Assembly (NCBI GenBank): GCA_021798655.1
Contig: JAJZFE010000282.1
Coordinates: 1 to 6,246 of the forward strand
Reading direction: 5' to 3'
Length of the DNA stretch: 6,246 nucleotides
Origin: Acidobacteriota bacterium
Lineage (GTDB): Bacteria > Acidobacteriota > Terriglobia > Terriglobales > Acidobacteriaceae
A program made the position numbers and the translations under genes. Of this stretch, positions 1 through 5,352 are shown in pieces. The stretch's first letter is position 1. Each line of letters opens with the position of its first letter. Below the pieces are notes generated by a model. The model was given only the letters and a program-made list of their open reading frames with translations. It made no database searches and was not told where the DNA came from.

Positions 1-987
1 GGCAGCGCCGCGGTGGCGCTGGTGAGCGAGCACGGCACGTACACGAAGCTGGATGCAGCGGCGAAGAGCGGAGCCGTGCTGTATCTGCACTCGCAGATCA
101 ACGTGCCGGCGCAGGTGTATGTGAGCGCCGACGTTGCGGGTGTGGCGACGGCGAAGGCGGTGACGGCGTTCAACCCGGTGTTTGCGGAGCGCGCGCAGGT
201 TCCGTGGAAGCCGTATCGGTGGAAGAGCGACGACGGCACGGAGGTGGAGGGCGTGCTGCTGTATCCGCCAGGAAAGATGGGGGCGAAGCATCTGCGGATG
301 CTGACGCTGATCCACGGCGGGCCAGCGGACGCAGACGGCGATCGCTTCGGCGCGGACTGGTATGACTGGGCTGCGTACGCGGCGGCGCACGGCTGGCTGG
401 TGTTTCGGCCCAACTATCGGGGATCAACGGGCTATGGTGACGCGTTCATGCTGGGCATCTCGCCGCACCTGGTGTCTGTGCCGGGGAGAGACATCCTGAC
501 CGGCGTGGACGCGCTGGTGGCGGATGGCATCGCTGACCCGGAGCGGCTGGCGATTGGCGGCTACAGCTACGGTGGTTACATGACGAACTGGCTGATCACG
601 CAGACGACGCGGTTCAAGGCGGCCGTGACGGGCGCGGGCGCGGTGGAGCACGCGGCGAACTGGGGCAACGACGACCTGAGCTTCGACGATGCGTGGTACC
701 TGAGCGGCGCGCCGTGGGAGAAGCCGGAGCTGTATACGAGTGAGGCTGCGCTGTTCCAGCTGAACAAGGTGAAGACGCCGACGCATATTGTGGGCGGCGA
801 CGCGGACGATCGCGTGAGCTACTTCGAGGACGTGCTGCTGGAGCGCGGGTTGCAGCGGCTGGGCGTGCCGCATGAGCTGCTGGTGTTTCCGGGCGAGAAT
901 CACTCGCTGGAGAACGATCCGTGGCATGGCTACATCAAGGTGCGCGAAGAGATGCGGTGGCTGGAGACGTACGTGCCGAAGGAGTAA
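1..987 (+). CDS. S9-family serine peptidase (prolyl oligopeptidase/acylaminoacyl peptidase type), C-terminal part
   Basis: This is the C-terminal alpha/beta-hydrolase domain of an S9-family peptidase, which cleaves peptides or N-blocked peptides with a Ser-Asp-His triad. The reading frame is open from base 1, so the gene starts outside the window; 328 codons are visible. The nucleophile lies in GYSYGGY (Ser codon 565-567), the acid in GDADDRV (Asp codon 805-807, aligned with the DDNV aspartate of DPP-IV) and the base in GENHSLE (His codon 901-903). The HGGP segment near base 320 would form the oxyanion region. The N-terminal beta-propeller that normally gates the active site is mostly missing, consistent with its lying to the left; the first 60 or so residues look like its last strands. 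The GTG at base 13 is only an internal valine. Signal peptide and subcellular location cannot be judged. It has no evident role in sugar catabolism and is probably just an upstream neighbour of the regulator gene. The family call is firm; the exact subfamily and substrate are not. Confidence 0.93.
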   Translation, partial: GSAAVALVSEHGTYTKLDAAAKSGAVLYLHSQINVPAQVYVSADVAGVATAKAVTAFNPVFAERAQVPWKPYRWKSDDGTEVEGVLLYPPGKMGAKHLRMLTLIHGGPADADGDRFGADWYDWAAYAAAHGWLVFRPNYRGSTGYGDAFMLGISPHLVSVPGRDILTGVDALVADGIADPERLAIGGYSYGGYMTNWLITQTTRFKAAVTGAGAVEHAANWGNDDLSFDDAWYLSGAPWEKPELYTSEAALFQLNKVKTPTHIVGGDADDRVSYFEDVLLERGLQRLGVPHELLVFPGENHSLENDPWHGYIKVREEMRWLETYVPKE

Positions 988-1018
988 TCGGCGCGGCGAG
1001 TAGGGTAAGCTTTTGCGT

Positions 1019-1840
1019 ATGCCAAGAACGGTTGCAGCGGCGGAGACGGTGGTGCGTGCGGGACGGAAGAAGAGTGCTGCGAGCTACTCTGCGCCTGCAC
1101 TGGAGAAGGGCCTGGATGTGCTGGAGCTGCTGGCGCGGCAGCCGGCGGGGTTGACCAAGAGCGAGCTGGCGCGCGGACTGCAGCGAACCGTATCGGAGAT
1201 CTTCCGGATGCTGGTGTGCCTGGAGCAGCGCGGGTACATCGCGCAGCAGTCGGAGGATCGTTACTCGCTGACGCTGAAGCTGTTTCAACTGGTGCAGGAG
1301 CATCCGCCGACGGAGCGGCTGCTGGTGGAGTCGCTGCCGGTGATGAATCGCCTGGCACATGCGACGATGCAGTCGTGCCACATGGGCGTGCTGGAGATGG
1401 GCAAGGTGAGCATCCTGGCGCAGGTGAATGCGCCGACGCGCGTGGGTTTCTATGTGAAGCTGGGCTCGACGGTGGACATCATGGACGCGTCGAGCGGGTA
1501 TGTGATTCTGGCGCACCAGGCAGAGGACCAGCTGGAGCGGCTGCTGGAGGCATGGACGCGCGAGACGGCCAGAAAGCTGCCCCGCGATCTGCATGGGCAC
1601 CTGCGGCGGATTCGCAGGCAGGGCTATGAACGCCGCGCGAGCTACCTGGTGAAGGGCGTGGTGAACATCAGCTTTCCAATCTGCAACCAGCATGGCTGGG
1701 CGATCGGCGCACTGACGATTCCGCATATCGAGTACAACGATGCCGCGATGAAGATGGCAGACGTGGTGGAAGAGCTGCGCAAGGCCGCGGCGGAGATCAC
1801 GCAGCGGCTGGGTGGGCGGGCTGCGGGTACGTTGGGGTAG
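1019..1840 (+). CDS. IclR-family transcriptional regulator
   Basis: A 273-residue protein of normal IclR length. After a basic, disordered-looking head of about 24 residues, residues 25-90 form the winged helix-turn-helix (ALEKGLDVLELLARQPAG, then the recognition-helix region TVSEIFRMLVCLEQRGYI and the wing RYSLTLKLFQL). Residues 105-265 form the ligand-binding domain, with the typical segment near residues 220-235 (VNISFPICNQHG, then ALTIPHI). IclR proteins are dimeric regulators of catabolic operons that bind a small pathway metabolite. The gene begins about 30 bases after the peptidase and may share its transcript. The ATG at 1019 is chosen by convention, but the only purine-rich stretch (AGGG, 1002-1005) is 13 bases from it and 7 bases from an in-frame TTG at 1013, so a start two residues earlier is quite possible. 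Control of the L-fucose genes about 2.6 kb away is inferred from proximity only; the gene is not adjacent to their promoters. Confidence 0.93.
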   Translation: MPRTVAAAETVVRAGRKKSAASYSAPALEKGLDVLELLARQPAGLTKSELARGLQRTVSEIFRMLVCLEQRGYIAQQSEDRYSLTLKLFQLVQEHPPTERLLVESLPVMNRLAHATMQSCHMGVLEMGKVSILAQVNAPTRVGFYVKLGSTVDIMDASSGYVILAHQAEDQLERLLEAWTRETARKLPRDLHGHLRRIRRQGYERRASYLVKGVVNISFPICNQHGWAIGALTIPHIEYNDAAMKMADVVEELRKAAAEITQRLGGRAAGTLG

Positions 1841-1869
1841 CGCTGCCGGCCGTTGGACGGGGCGGTGTA

Positions 1870-1884
1870 CCCCCCTCCCCCCCC
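1870..1884. other. C-rich homopolymer tract (C6-T-C8)
   Basis: Six C, one T and eight C occur in a row, followed by TCT and a short T-run (1888-1892). It lies 30 bases after the IclR stop codon. The GGGG at about 1859-1862 could pair weakly with it around a 7-base loop, but the C-run is not directly followed by a U-tract, so I do not call a terminator. Such tracts are prone to slippage in replication and sequencing. Confidence 0.6.
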
Positions 1885-1913
1885 TCTATTTTTGCTTGAT
1901 CTCTGGAATCAAT

Positions 1914-2070
1914 GAGTTACGGGGTGCCGTGGCTGCAAGATATTGATTGCAGAGATTTTACGGGCAAAATATTCAAAACATTGGGGTTAGGGGTGGATTG
2001 GCTGCAAGCTGCTGATTGCAAGTGGTTTGCGGCTATAATATTCAAACGATTGGGGTTAGCGGTGGGGTGG
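1914..2070. repeat. 69-base tandem repeat, two full copies plus a partial one
   Basis: Two head-to-tail units, 1931-1999 and 2000-2068, match at about 52 of 69 positions. Shared blocks are GGCTGCAAG at the start, TGATTGCA, AATATTCAAA in the middle and ATTGGGGTTAG near the end. A decayed partial unit precedes them (GTTACGGGGTGCCGTGG, 1916-1932, resembling the GTTAGGGGTGGATTGG that ends unit one). The block is AT-richer than the genes. I believe similar GGCTGCAA...GATTGCAA...AATATT repeats are scattered through intergenic regions of Terriglobia genomes, but that is recollection and needs a search. The 69-base period equals 23 codons, which leaves a frame open across both units from an ATG at 1912; I treat this as a by-product of the repeat rather than a gene. 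Confidence 0.75.
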
Positions 2071-2147
2071 TTCTCAGTTATGAGTTCTCAGTTCTCAGTT
2101 ATGAGTTTCCAGTTTCCAGTTTCCGGTTTCGGGTTTTCGGTTCTTCC
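2071..2147. repeat. Degenerate heptanucleotide tandem array, eleven units
   Basis: From 2071 the sequence parses without a gap into eleven 7-base units close to TTYYCRG. Units 1, 3 and 4 are TTCTCAG, units 2 and 5 are TTATGAG, units 6 and 7 are TTTCCAG, and the array then drifts through TTTCCGG, TTTCGGG and TTTTCGG to TTCTTCC. This is the pattern of short tandemly repeated repetitive sequences, best known in cyanobacteria, which expand and decay by slippage. The array begins exactly where the 69-base repeat ends. A larger repeat (TTCTCAGTTATGAG) occurs at 2071-2084 and 2092-2105. No coding or RNA function can be assigned. Confidence 0.82.
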
Positions 2148-2215
2148 CCTATTTCTATTGTAGCGAGTTGGGTGGGGGGAATATGTTTTTTGTTTTGAGG
2201 GGGTAAGTTGTTTCA

Positions 2216-2253
2216 GGGGAATGGGTTAGGGGTTTTGGGTGAGGGCTGGGGGG
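2216..2253 (+). other. Putative G-quadruplex-forming tract
   Basis: Six runs of three to six G, separated by loops of 2-4 bases (AAT, TTA, TTTT, TGA, CT), satisfy the usual G3N1-7 rule with two runs to spare. It sits 19 bases beyond the stop codon of the minus-strand FAH gene, with the G-rich strand on +. A transcript reading through from the IclR gene would carry the G-rich form, and the FAH mRNA would carry the C-rich form. A role in ending either of the convergent transcripts is conceivable but unproven. Confidence 0.6.
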
Positions 2254-2271
2254 TTGACAGAGGGAGTTTGA

Positions 2272-3102
2272 TTAGTCGGCGGTGCGGGTGTGGTTGCGGA
2301 GGGTGCCGAGGCGTTCGATCTCGATGACCATCTCTTCGTTGGGCTGGAGCCAGCGCTGCGGGGTGCGGCCCATGCCGACGCCCGGGGGGGTGCCGGTGCT
2401 GATGATGTCGCCGGCTTCGAGGGGGACGATGCTGGAGAGGTACTCGATGAGCTGGGGGATGCGGAAGATGAGGTCGCGGGTGTTGGCGTTCTGCATGACC
2501 TCGCCGGCGAGGGTGAGGCGGATGTCGAGGGCGTGGGGGTCGGGGACCTCGTCGGCGGTGACGATGGCGGGGCCGAGGGGGGTGAAGCCGGGGAAGCTCT
2601 TGCCGAGTGTCCACTGGGTGGTGGCGAGCTGGACGCCGCGGGCGCTGACGTCGTTGACGATGGTGTAGCCGAAGACGTGCTGCTGCCAGTCGGCGGCGGC
2701 GATGCGGTGGCCGGGCTTGCCGATGACGACGGCGAGTTCGGCCTCGTAGTCGGGCTGGGTGGCGTTGGGCGGCAGGGGCACGTCGGCGTCGGGGCCGACG
2801 ATGGAGGAGGCGAGCTTGAGGAAGACGGTGGGGACCTGCTGCACCTTCATCTTCGACTCGGCGGCGTGCTCGACGTAGTTGAGTCCGATGCCGAAGATGC
2901 GCGGGGGATTCTGCAGAGGAGCGAGGAGCTTGACGTCGGCGAGCGGGACGGAGGCGGTCTCCAGCGCGGGATGGTCCGCGCCGCTGCGGATGTGGGCGAG
3001 GACGGCGTCGTCGGCGAGGCCGGCGAGGGGGCGGATGTGGTCGCCCTGGAGGAGACCGCTGCGGGTAAGGCCATCGGGCTGCAGGTAGGTGACGAACTTC
3101 AT
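2272..3102 (-). CDS. FAH-family hydrolase, probable 2,4-diketo-3-deoxy-L-fuconate hydrolase
   Basis: A 276-residue fumarylacetoacetate-hydrolase-fold enzyme of usual length. Residues 1-60 form the small N-terminal domain and about 66-272 the catalytic fold. FGIGLNYVEHAAE (70-82) carries the His79/Glu82 pair typical of the active site. YEAEL (119-123) gives metal ligands Glu120 and Glu122, and NDVSAR (150-155) gives Asp151. TGTPPGVG (236-243) is the conserved C-terminal loop. The family cleaves C-C bonds of diketo acids with Mg2+ or Mn2+. Here the likely reaction is splitting 2,4-diketo-3-deoxy-L-fuconate to pyruvate and L-lactate in the cytoplasm, inferred from its coupling to fucD; members acting on the L-rhamnose-derived analogue look the same. 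Its ATG overlaps the fucD TGA in ATGA (3102-3099), so translation is probably coupled. The same frame extends upstream into fucD, but an earlier start would overlap it by hundreds of bases, and homologues begin at MKFVTY. Family certain, substrate inferred. Confidence 0.92.
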   Translation of the reverse strand: MKFVTYLQPDGLTRSGLLQGDHIRPLAGLADDAVLAHIRSGADHPALETASVPLADVKLLAPLQNPPRIFGIGLNYVEHAAESKMKVQQVPTVFLKLASSIVGPDADVPLPPNATQPDYEAELAVVIGKPGHRIAAADWQQHVFGYTIVNDVSARGVQLATTQWTLGKSFPGFTPLGPAIVTADEVPDPHALDIRLTLAGEVMQNANTRDLIFRIPQLIEYLSSIVPLEAGDIISTGTPPGVGMGRTPQRWLQPNEEMVIEIERLGTLRNHTRTAD

Positions 3103-4403
3103 GGCTGACTCCAGATCTTTCCGTCGGGGAAGCTGTATTGCGCGAGTGTGGAGGCGAGGACTTCGCCGCTGTAGCCGGGGGCCTGCGGCACGGCGTAGTG
3201 TCCGCGATGGATGACGACCGGGGTGACGAAGTGCTCGTGCAGGTGATCGACGTACTCGACGACGCGGTTGTCGAGTGAGCCGGAGATACCAAGATAGTCG
3301 AAGAGGGCGAGGTGCTGCACGTACTCGCAGAGGCCGACGCCGCCGGCGTGGGGGCAGACGGGGATGCCGAACTTGGCGGCCATGAGGAGGATGGCGAGGT
3401 TCTCGTTGATGCCGGCGACGCGGCAGCTGTCGATCTGGCAGACGTCGATGGCCTGGGCCTGGAAGAGCTGCTTGAACATGACGGCGTTGTGGCAGTGCTC
3501 GCCGGTGGCGATGCGGGTGGGTGCGGCGTCGCGGCGGATGCGGGCGTGGCCGAGGATGTCGTCGGGGCTGGTGGGCTCTTCCATCCACCAGGGAGAGACC
3601 TCGGCGAGCTGGAGGGTGCGCTCGATGGCCTGCTCGACTCCCCATTTTTGATTGGCATCGACCATCATGCGGTTGTGCGGGCCGATGGCGGCGCGCATGA
3701 TGCGGGCGCGGCGGAGGTCGTCGGCTGCGTCGCCGCCGACCTTGAGCTTGAAGTGCGTCCAGCCGTCGGCGAGACCTTCTTCGCAGAGGCGGCGGATCTT
3801 GTCTTCGCTGTAGCCGAACCAGCCGGCGGAGGTGGTGTAGGCAGGGTAGCCGGTGGCTTCGAGGCGGGCGAGACGGGCCTGTTTGCCGGGCGCGGCGTTG
3901 CGGAGGATGGTGAGGGCTTCGTCGCGGGAGAGCGCGTCGGCGATGTAGCGGAAGTCGATGCAGGCGACGATCTGCTCGGGGGACATGTCGGCGAGCAGCC
4001 GCCAGACGGGCTTGCCTTCGGATTTGGCGTAGAGGTCCCAGACGGCGTTGAGCAGGGCGGCGCAGGCGAGGTGGATGACGCCTTTTTCGGGGCCGAGCCA
4101 GCGGAACTGGGTGTCGCCGGTGAGCTGGAGGTAGAAGGCGTTGAGGTCTGCGGTGATGGAGTCGAGGGTGCGGCCCTGGACGTTGGCGGCGAGGTAGCGG
4201 AGCGCGCTGGCGACGAGGTCGGTGCCGCGGCCGAGGGTGAAGGTGAGTCCGTGGCCGGCGAGGCCGCTGTCGGTTTCGAGGATGCAGTAGGCGGCGGAGT
4301 AGTCGGGGTCCTTGTTGACGGCGTCGGAGCCGATGCTGTGCAGGGAGGTGGGAAAGCGGAGGTCGATGACGCGAACGTTGGTGATGGTGATGGGCACGAG
4401 CAT
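3099..4403 (-). CDS. fucD: L-fuconate dehydratase (enolase superfamily)
   Basis: A 434-residue mandelate-racemase-group enolase-superfamily enzyme that dehydrates L-fuconate to 2-keto-3-deoxy-L-fuconate (EC 4.2.1.68). The N-terminal capping region carries the FucD-type signature: DLRFPTS at 14-20, GSDA at 25-28, DPDYSAAY at 32-39 and GHGLTFTLGRG at 50-60. In the barrel, KLKVGG supplies the base Lys221 (with Lys219). Asp249 (VDANQ), Glu275 (MEEP) and Glu302 (TGEHC) are the Mg2+ ligands. His352 (PHAGGVGLCE) pairs with Asp325 (QIDSC), and Glu383 (VVEYVDH) completes the site. All are one residue offset from the Xanthomonas enzyme numbering as I remember it. The ATG at 4403 gives the N-terminus normal for the family; the frame remains open upstream to 4988 but there it would cross the promoter region and the opposite gene. 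The Shine-Dalgarno is poor (AAGG directly abuts the ATG). It is the first gene of a two-gene operon with the FAH hydrolase. Confidence 0.94.
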   Translation of the reverse strand: MLVPITITNVRVIDLRFPTSLHSIGSDAVNKDPDYSAAYCILETDSGLAGHGLTFTLGRGTDLVASALRYLAANVQGRTLDSITADLNAFYLQLTGDTQFRWLGPEKGVIHLACAALLNAVWDLYAKSEGKPVWRLLADMSPEQIVACIDFRYIADALSRDEALTILRNAAPGKQARLARLEATGYPAYTTSAGWFGYSEDKIRRLCEEGLADGWTHFKLKVGGDAADDLRRARIMRAAIGPHNRMMVDANQKWGVEQAIERTLQLAEVSPWWMEEPTSPDDILGHARIRRDAAPTRIATGEHCHNAVMFKQLFQAQAIDVCQIDSCRVAGINENLAILLMAAKFGIPVCPHAGGVGLCEYVQHLALFDYLGISGSLDNRVVEYVDHLHEHFVTPVVIHRGHYAVPQAPGYSGEVLASTLAQYSFPDGKIWSQP

Positions 4404-4430
4404 CCTTGCAGAGTGAACCAGGCTGGCTGG

Positions 4431-4460
4431 AGTATATGAGTTGCGGTCAATTTTCGTCAA
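4431..4460 (-). promoter_or_regulatory. Predicted sigma70-type promoter of fucD-FAH operon
   Basis: On the minus strand, TTGACG (4460-4455) and TATACT (4436-4431) are separated by 18 bases; each matches five of six consensus positions. Transcription would start near 4424, leaving a leader of about 20 bases before the fucD ATG at 4403. The -35 box lies inside the palindrome at 4450-4467, which points to repression by occlusion. Predicted from sequence only. Confidence 0.65.
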
Positions 4461-4467
4461 TGAAAAT
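4450..4467. promoter_or_regulatory. Palindromic operator candidate ATTTTCGTCAATGAAAAT
   Basis: An 18-base inverted repeat with 8-base arms (ATTTTCGT / ATGAAAAT, one mismatch; the outer six bases match perfectly) around CA. It is strikingly AT-rich for this GC-rich region and contains the -35 box of the fucD promoter, while ending 42 bases upstream of the -35 of the divergent SDR promoter. Length and symmetry suit a dimeric repressor such as an IclR or GntR protein. The cognate regulator is unknown; the IclR protein encoded at 1019-1840 is only a candidate. Confidence 0.6.
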
Positions 4468-4509
4468 GGCCTTGCATGGGGAGACGGCGAGGCGTGGAGC
4501 GCGAACCGG

Positions 4510-4538
4510 TTGACAGGGAGGCGTGGGGTGGATAGAAC
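4510..4538 (+). promoter_or_regulatory. Predicted sigma70-type promoter of SDR-epimerase operon
   Basis: A perfect TTGACA -35 (4510-4515), a 17-base spacer and TAGAAC (4533-4538, four of six -10 matches). Transcription would begin near 4545, leaving a leader of about 43 bases before the ATG at 4588. It is back-to-back with the fucD promoter, with 49 bases between the two -35 boxes. A 9-base direct repeat (GAGGCGTGG) lies upstream at 4489-4497 and within the spacer at 4518-4526. Confidence 0.55.
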
Positions 4539-4575
4539 TCGATGCTGTGAGCGGCGGAGCGGGCGGGCTGTCGCG

Positions 4576-4582
4576 AAGGGAG
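4576..4582 (+). promoter_or_regulatory. Ribosome binding site of the SDR gene
   Basis: AAGGGAG ends five bases before the ATG at 4588 and settles that start over the longer open frame beginning with TTG at 4441, which would run through the operator and promoter and add 49 residues unrelated to the SDR fold. Confidence 0.75.
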
Positions 4583-4587
4583 CGTGG

Positions 4588-5343
4588 ATGTTTCGACTGG
4601 ACGGCAAGCGGGTGGTGATTACGGGCGCGGTGAGCGGGATCGGGCTGGCGATTGCGGAGTTGTTTGCGGCCAACGGCGCGACGATTGTGGCGGTGGACAT
4701 GGACGGAGACAAGGCGGCGGCGGTGGCGCAGCGGCTGGGCGGCCGGTCGGTGGGGTACCCGTGCGACGTGTCCGATGAGCGAAGCGTGACGCGGTGCTTT
4801 GAGCAGATGGGCGGGCCGGAGGATGGGCTGGTGAACTCGGCGGGGATTGCGCATGTTGGAACGCTGAGCTCGACGACGGCGGCGGACTTTGATCGTCTGT
4901 ACGCGGTGAATGTGCGCGGGACGTACCTGTGCATGAGGGCGGCGATCGGTTCGATGGTGAAGCAGGGGAGCGGCGTGATCCTGAACATTGCGTCGATTGC
5001 GGCGACGGCGGCGCTGGCGGACCGGTTTGCGTACTCGATGACGAAGGGCGCGGTGCTGTCGATGACGCTGTCGGTGGCGAAGGATTACCTGGCGGCGGGC
5101 GTGCGGTGCAACTGCGTGTCGCCGGCGCGGGTGCATACGCCGTTTGTGGACGGGTTTGTGGCGAAGAACTATCCGGGCAAAGAGGCGGAGAAGTTTGCCG
5201 AGCTGGGCGCGAGCCAGCCGATCGGGCGGATGGGCAGGCCGGAGGAGATCGCCGCGCTGGCGCTGTATCTGTGTTCGGAGGAGGCGGCGTTTGTGACGGG
5301 CTGCGATTATCCGATCGATGGCGGGTTCTTCAACCTGCGGTAG
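4588..5343 (+). CDS. SDR-family NAD-dependent dehydrogenase, probable 2-keto-3-deoxy-L-fuconate (or L-fucose) dehydrogenase
   Basis: A 251-residue classical short-chain dehydrogenase of standard length. The Rossmann motif TGAVSGIG is at 12-19, and Asp37 (AVDMD) at the end of strand 2 favours NAD over NADP. Asp60 (CDV) contacts adenine. The usual NNAG appears as NSAG (83-86). The catalytic tetrad is Asn108, Ser136, Tyr149 and Lys153, with YSMTK intact. The C-terminal IDGGFFNL is the usual last-strand motif. Divergent placement against fucD makes it likely to oxidise 2-keto-3-deoxy-L-fuconate at C4, giving the diketo acid that the FAH enzyme splits. The first-step L-fucose dehydrogenase in such pathways is also an SDR, and sequence inspection alone cannot separate the two. 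The stretch AGVRCNCVSPARVHTPF (residues 170-186) resembles the BDH2-like SDR branch. It is translated from a strong Shine-Dalgarno and shares a transcript with the following epimerase. Confidence 0.92.
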   Translation: MFRLDGKRVVITGAVSGIGLAIAELFAANGATIVAVDMDGDKAAAVAQRLGGRSVGYPCDVSDERSVTRCFEQMGGPEDGLVNSAGIAHVGTLSSTTAADFDRLYAVNVRGTYLCMRAAIGSMVKQGSGVILNIASIAATAALADRFAYSMTKGAVLSMTLSVAKDYLAAGVRCNCVSPARVHTPFVDGFVAKNYPGKEAEKFAELGASQPIGRMGRPEEIAALALYLCSEEAAFVTGCDYPIDGGFFNLR

Positions 5344-5346
5344 AGG
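5342..5346 (+). promoter_or_regulatory. Ribosome binding site of the epimerase gene overlapping the SDR stop
   Basis: AGAGG begins within the TAG stop codon of the SDR gene and ends six bases before a GTG at 5353. It supports the GTG start and translational linkage of the two genes. Confidence 0.6.
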
Positions 5347-5352
5347 TGTGCT

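Noticed and set aside
2071..2105. CRISPR-like array in the short repeats
   Set aside because: Units are 7 bases with no spacers of regular length and no cas genes; it is a simple tandem repeat.
1912..2163. Open frame of 83 codons starting at ATG 1912
   Set aside because: It spans the 69-base and 7-base repeats, its peptide repeats only because 69 is a multiple of three, and its tail is low-complexity SVMSSQFSVMS-type sequence. No convincing ribosome site or recognisable domain.
2144..2191. Possible intrinsic terminator for the IclR transcript: TTCCCC and GGGGAA arms followed by a T-run
   Set aside because: The arms are only 6 bases around a 26-base loop and the T-run starts 4 bases after the stem, too weak to call.
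2290..3108. Plus-strand open frame of 272 codons antisense to the FAH gene
   Set aside because: Same composition shadow; the opposite strand encodes a complete FAH enzyme with all metal ligands.
3312..4439. Long plus-strand open frame of 375 codons antisense to fucD
   Set aside because: Glycine/valine/alanine/aspartate-rich shadow caused by the strong third-position bias of fucD on the opposite strand; no domain or ribosome site.
4404..4509. N-terminal extension of the SDR from TTG 4441 or of FucD beyond 4403
   Set aside because: Both would read through the predicted promoter and palindrome, and both families begin at the chosen ATG codons.
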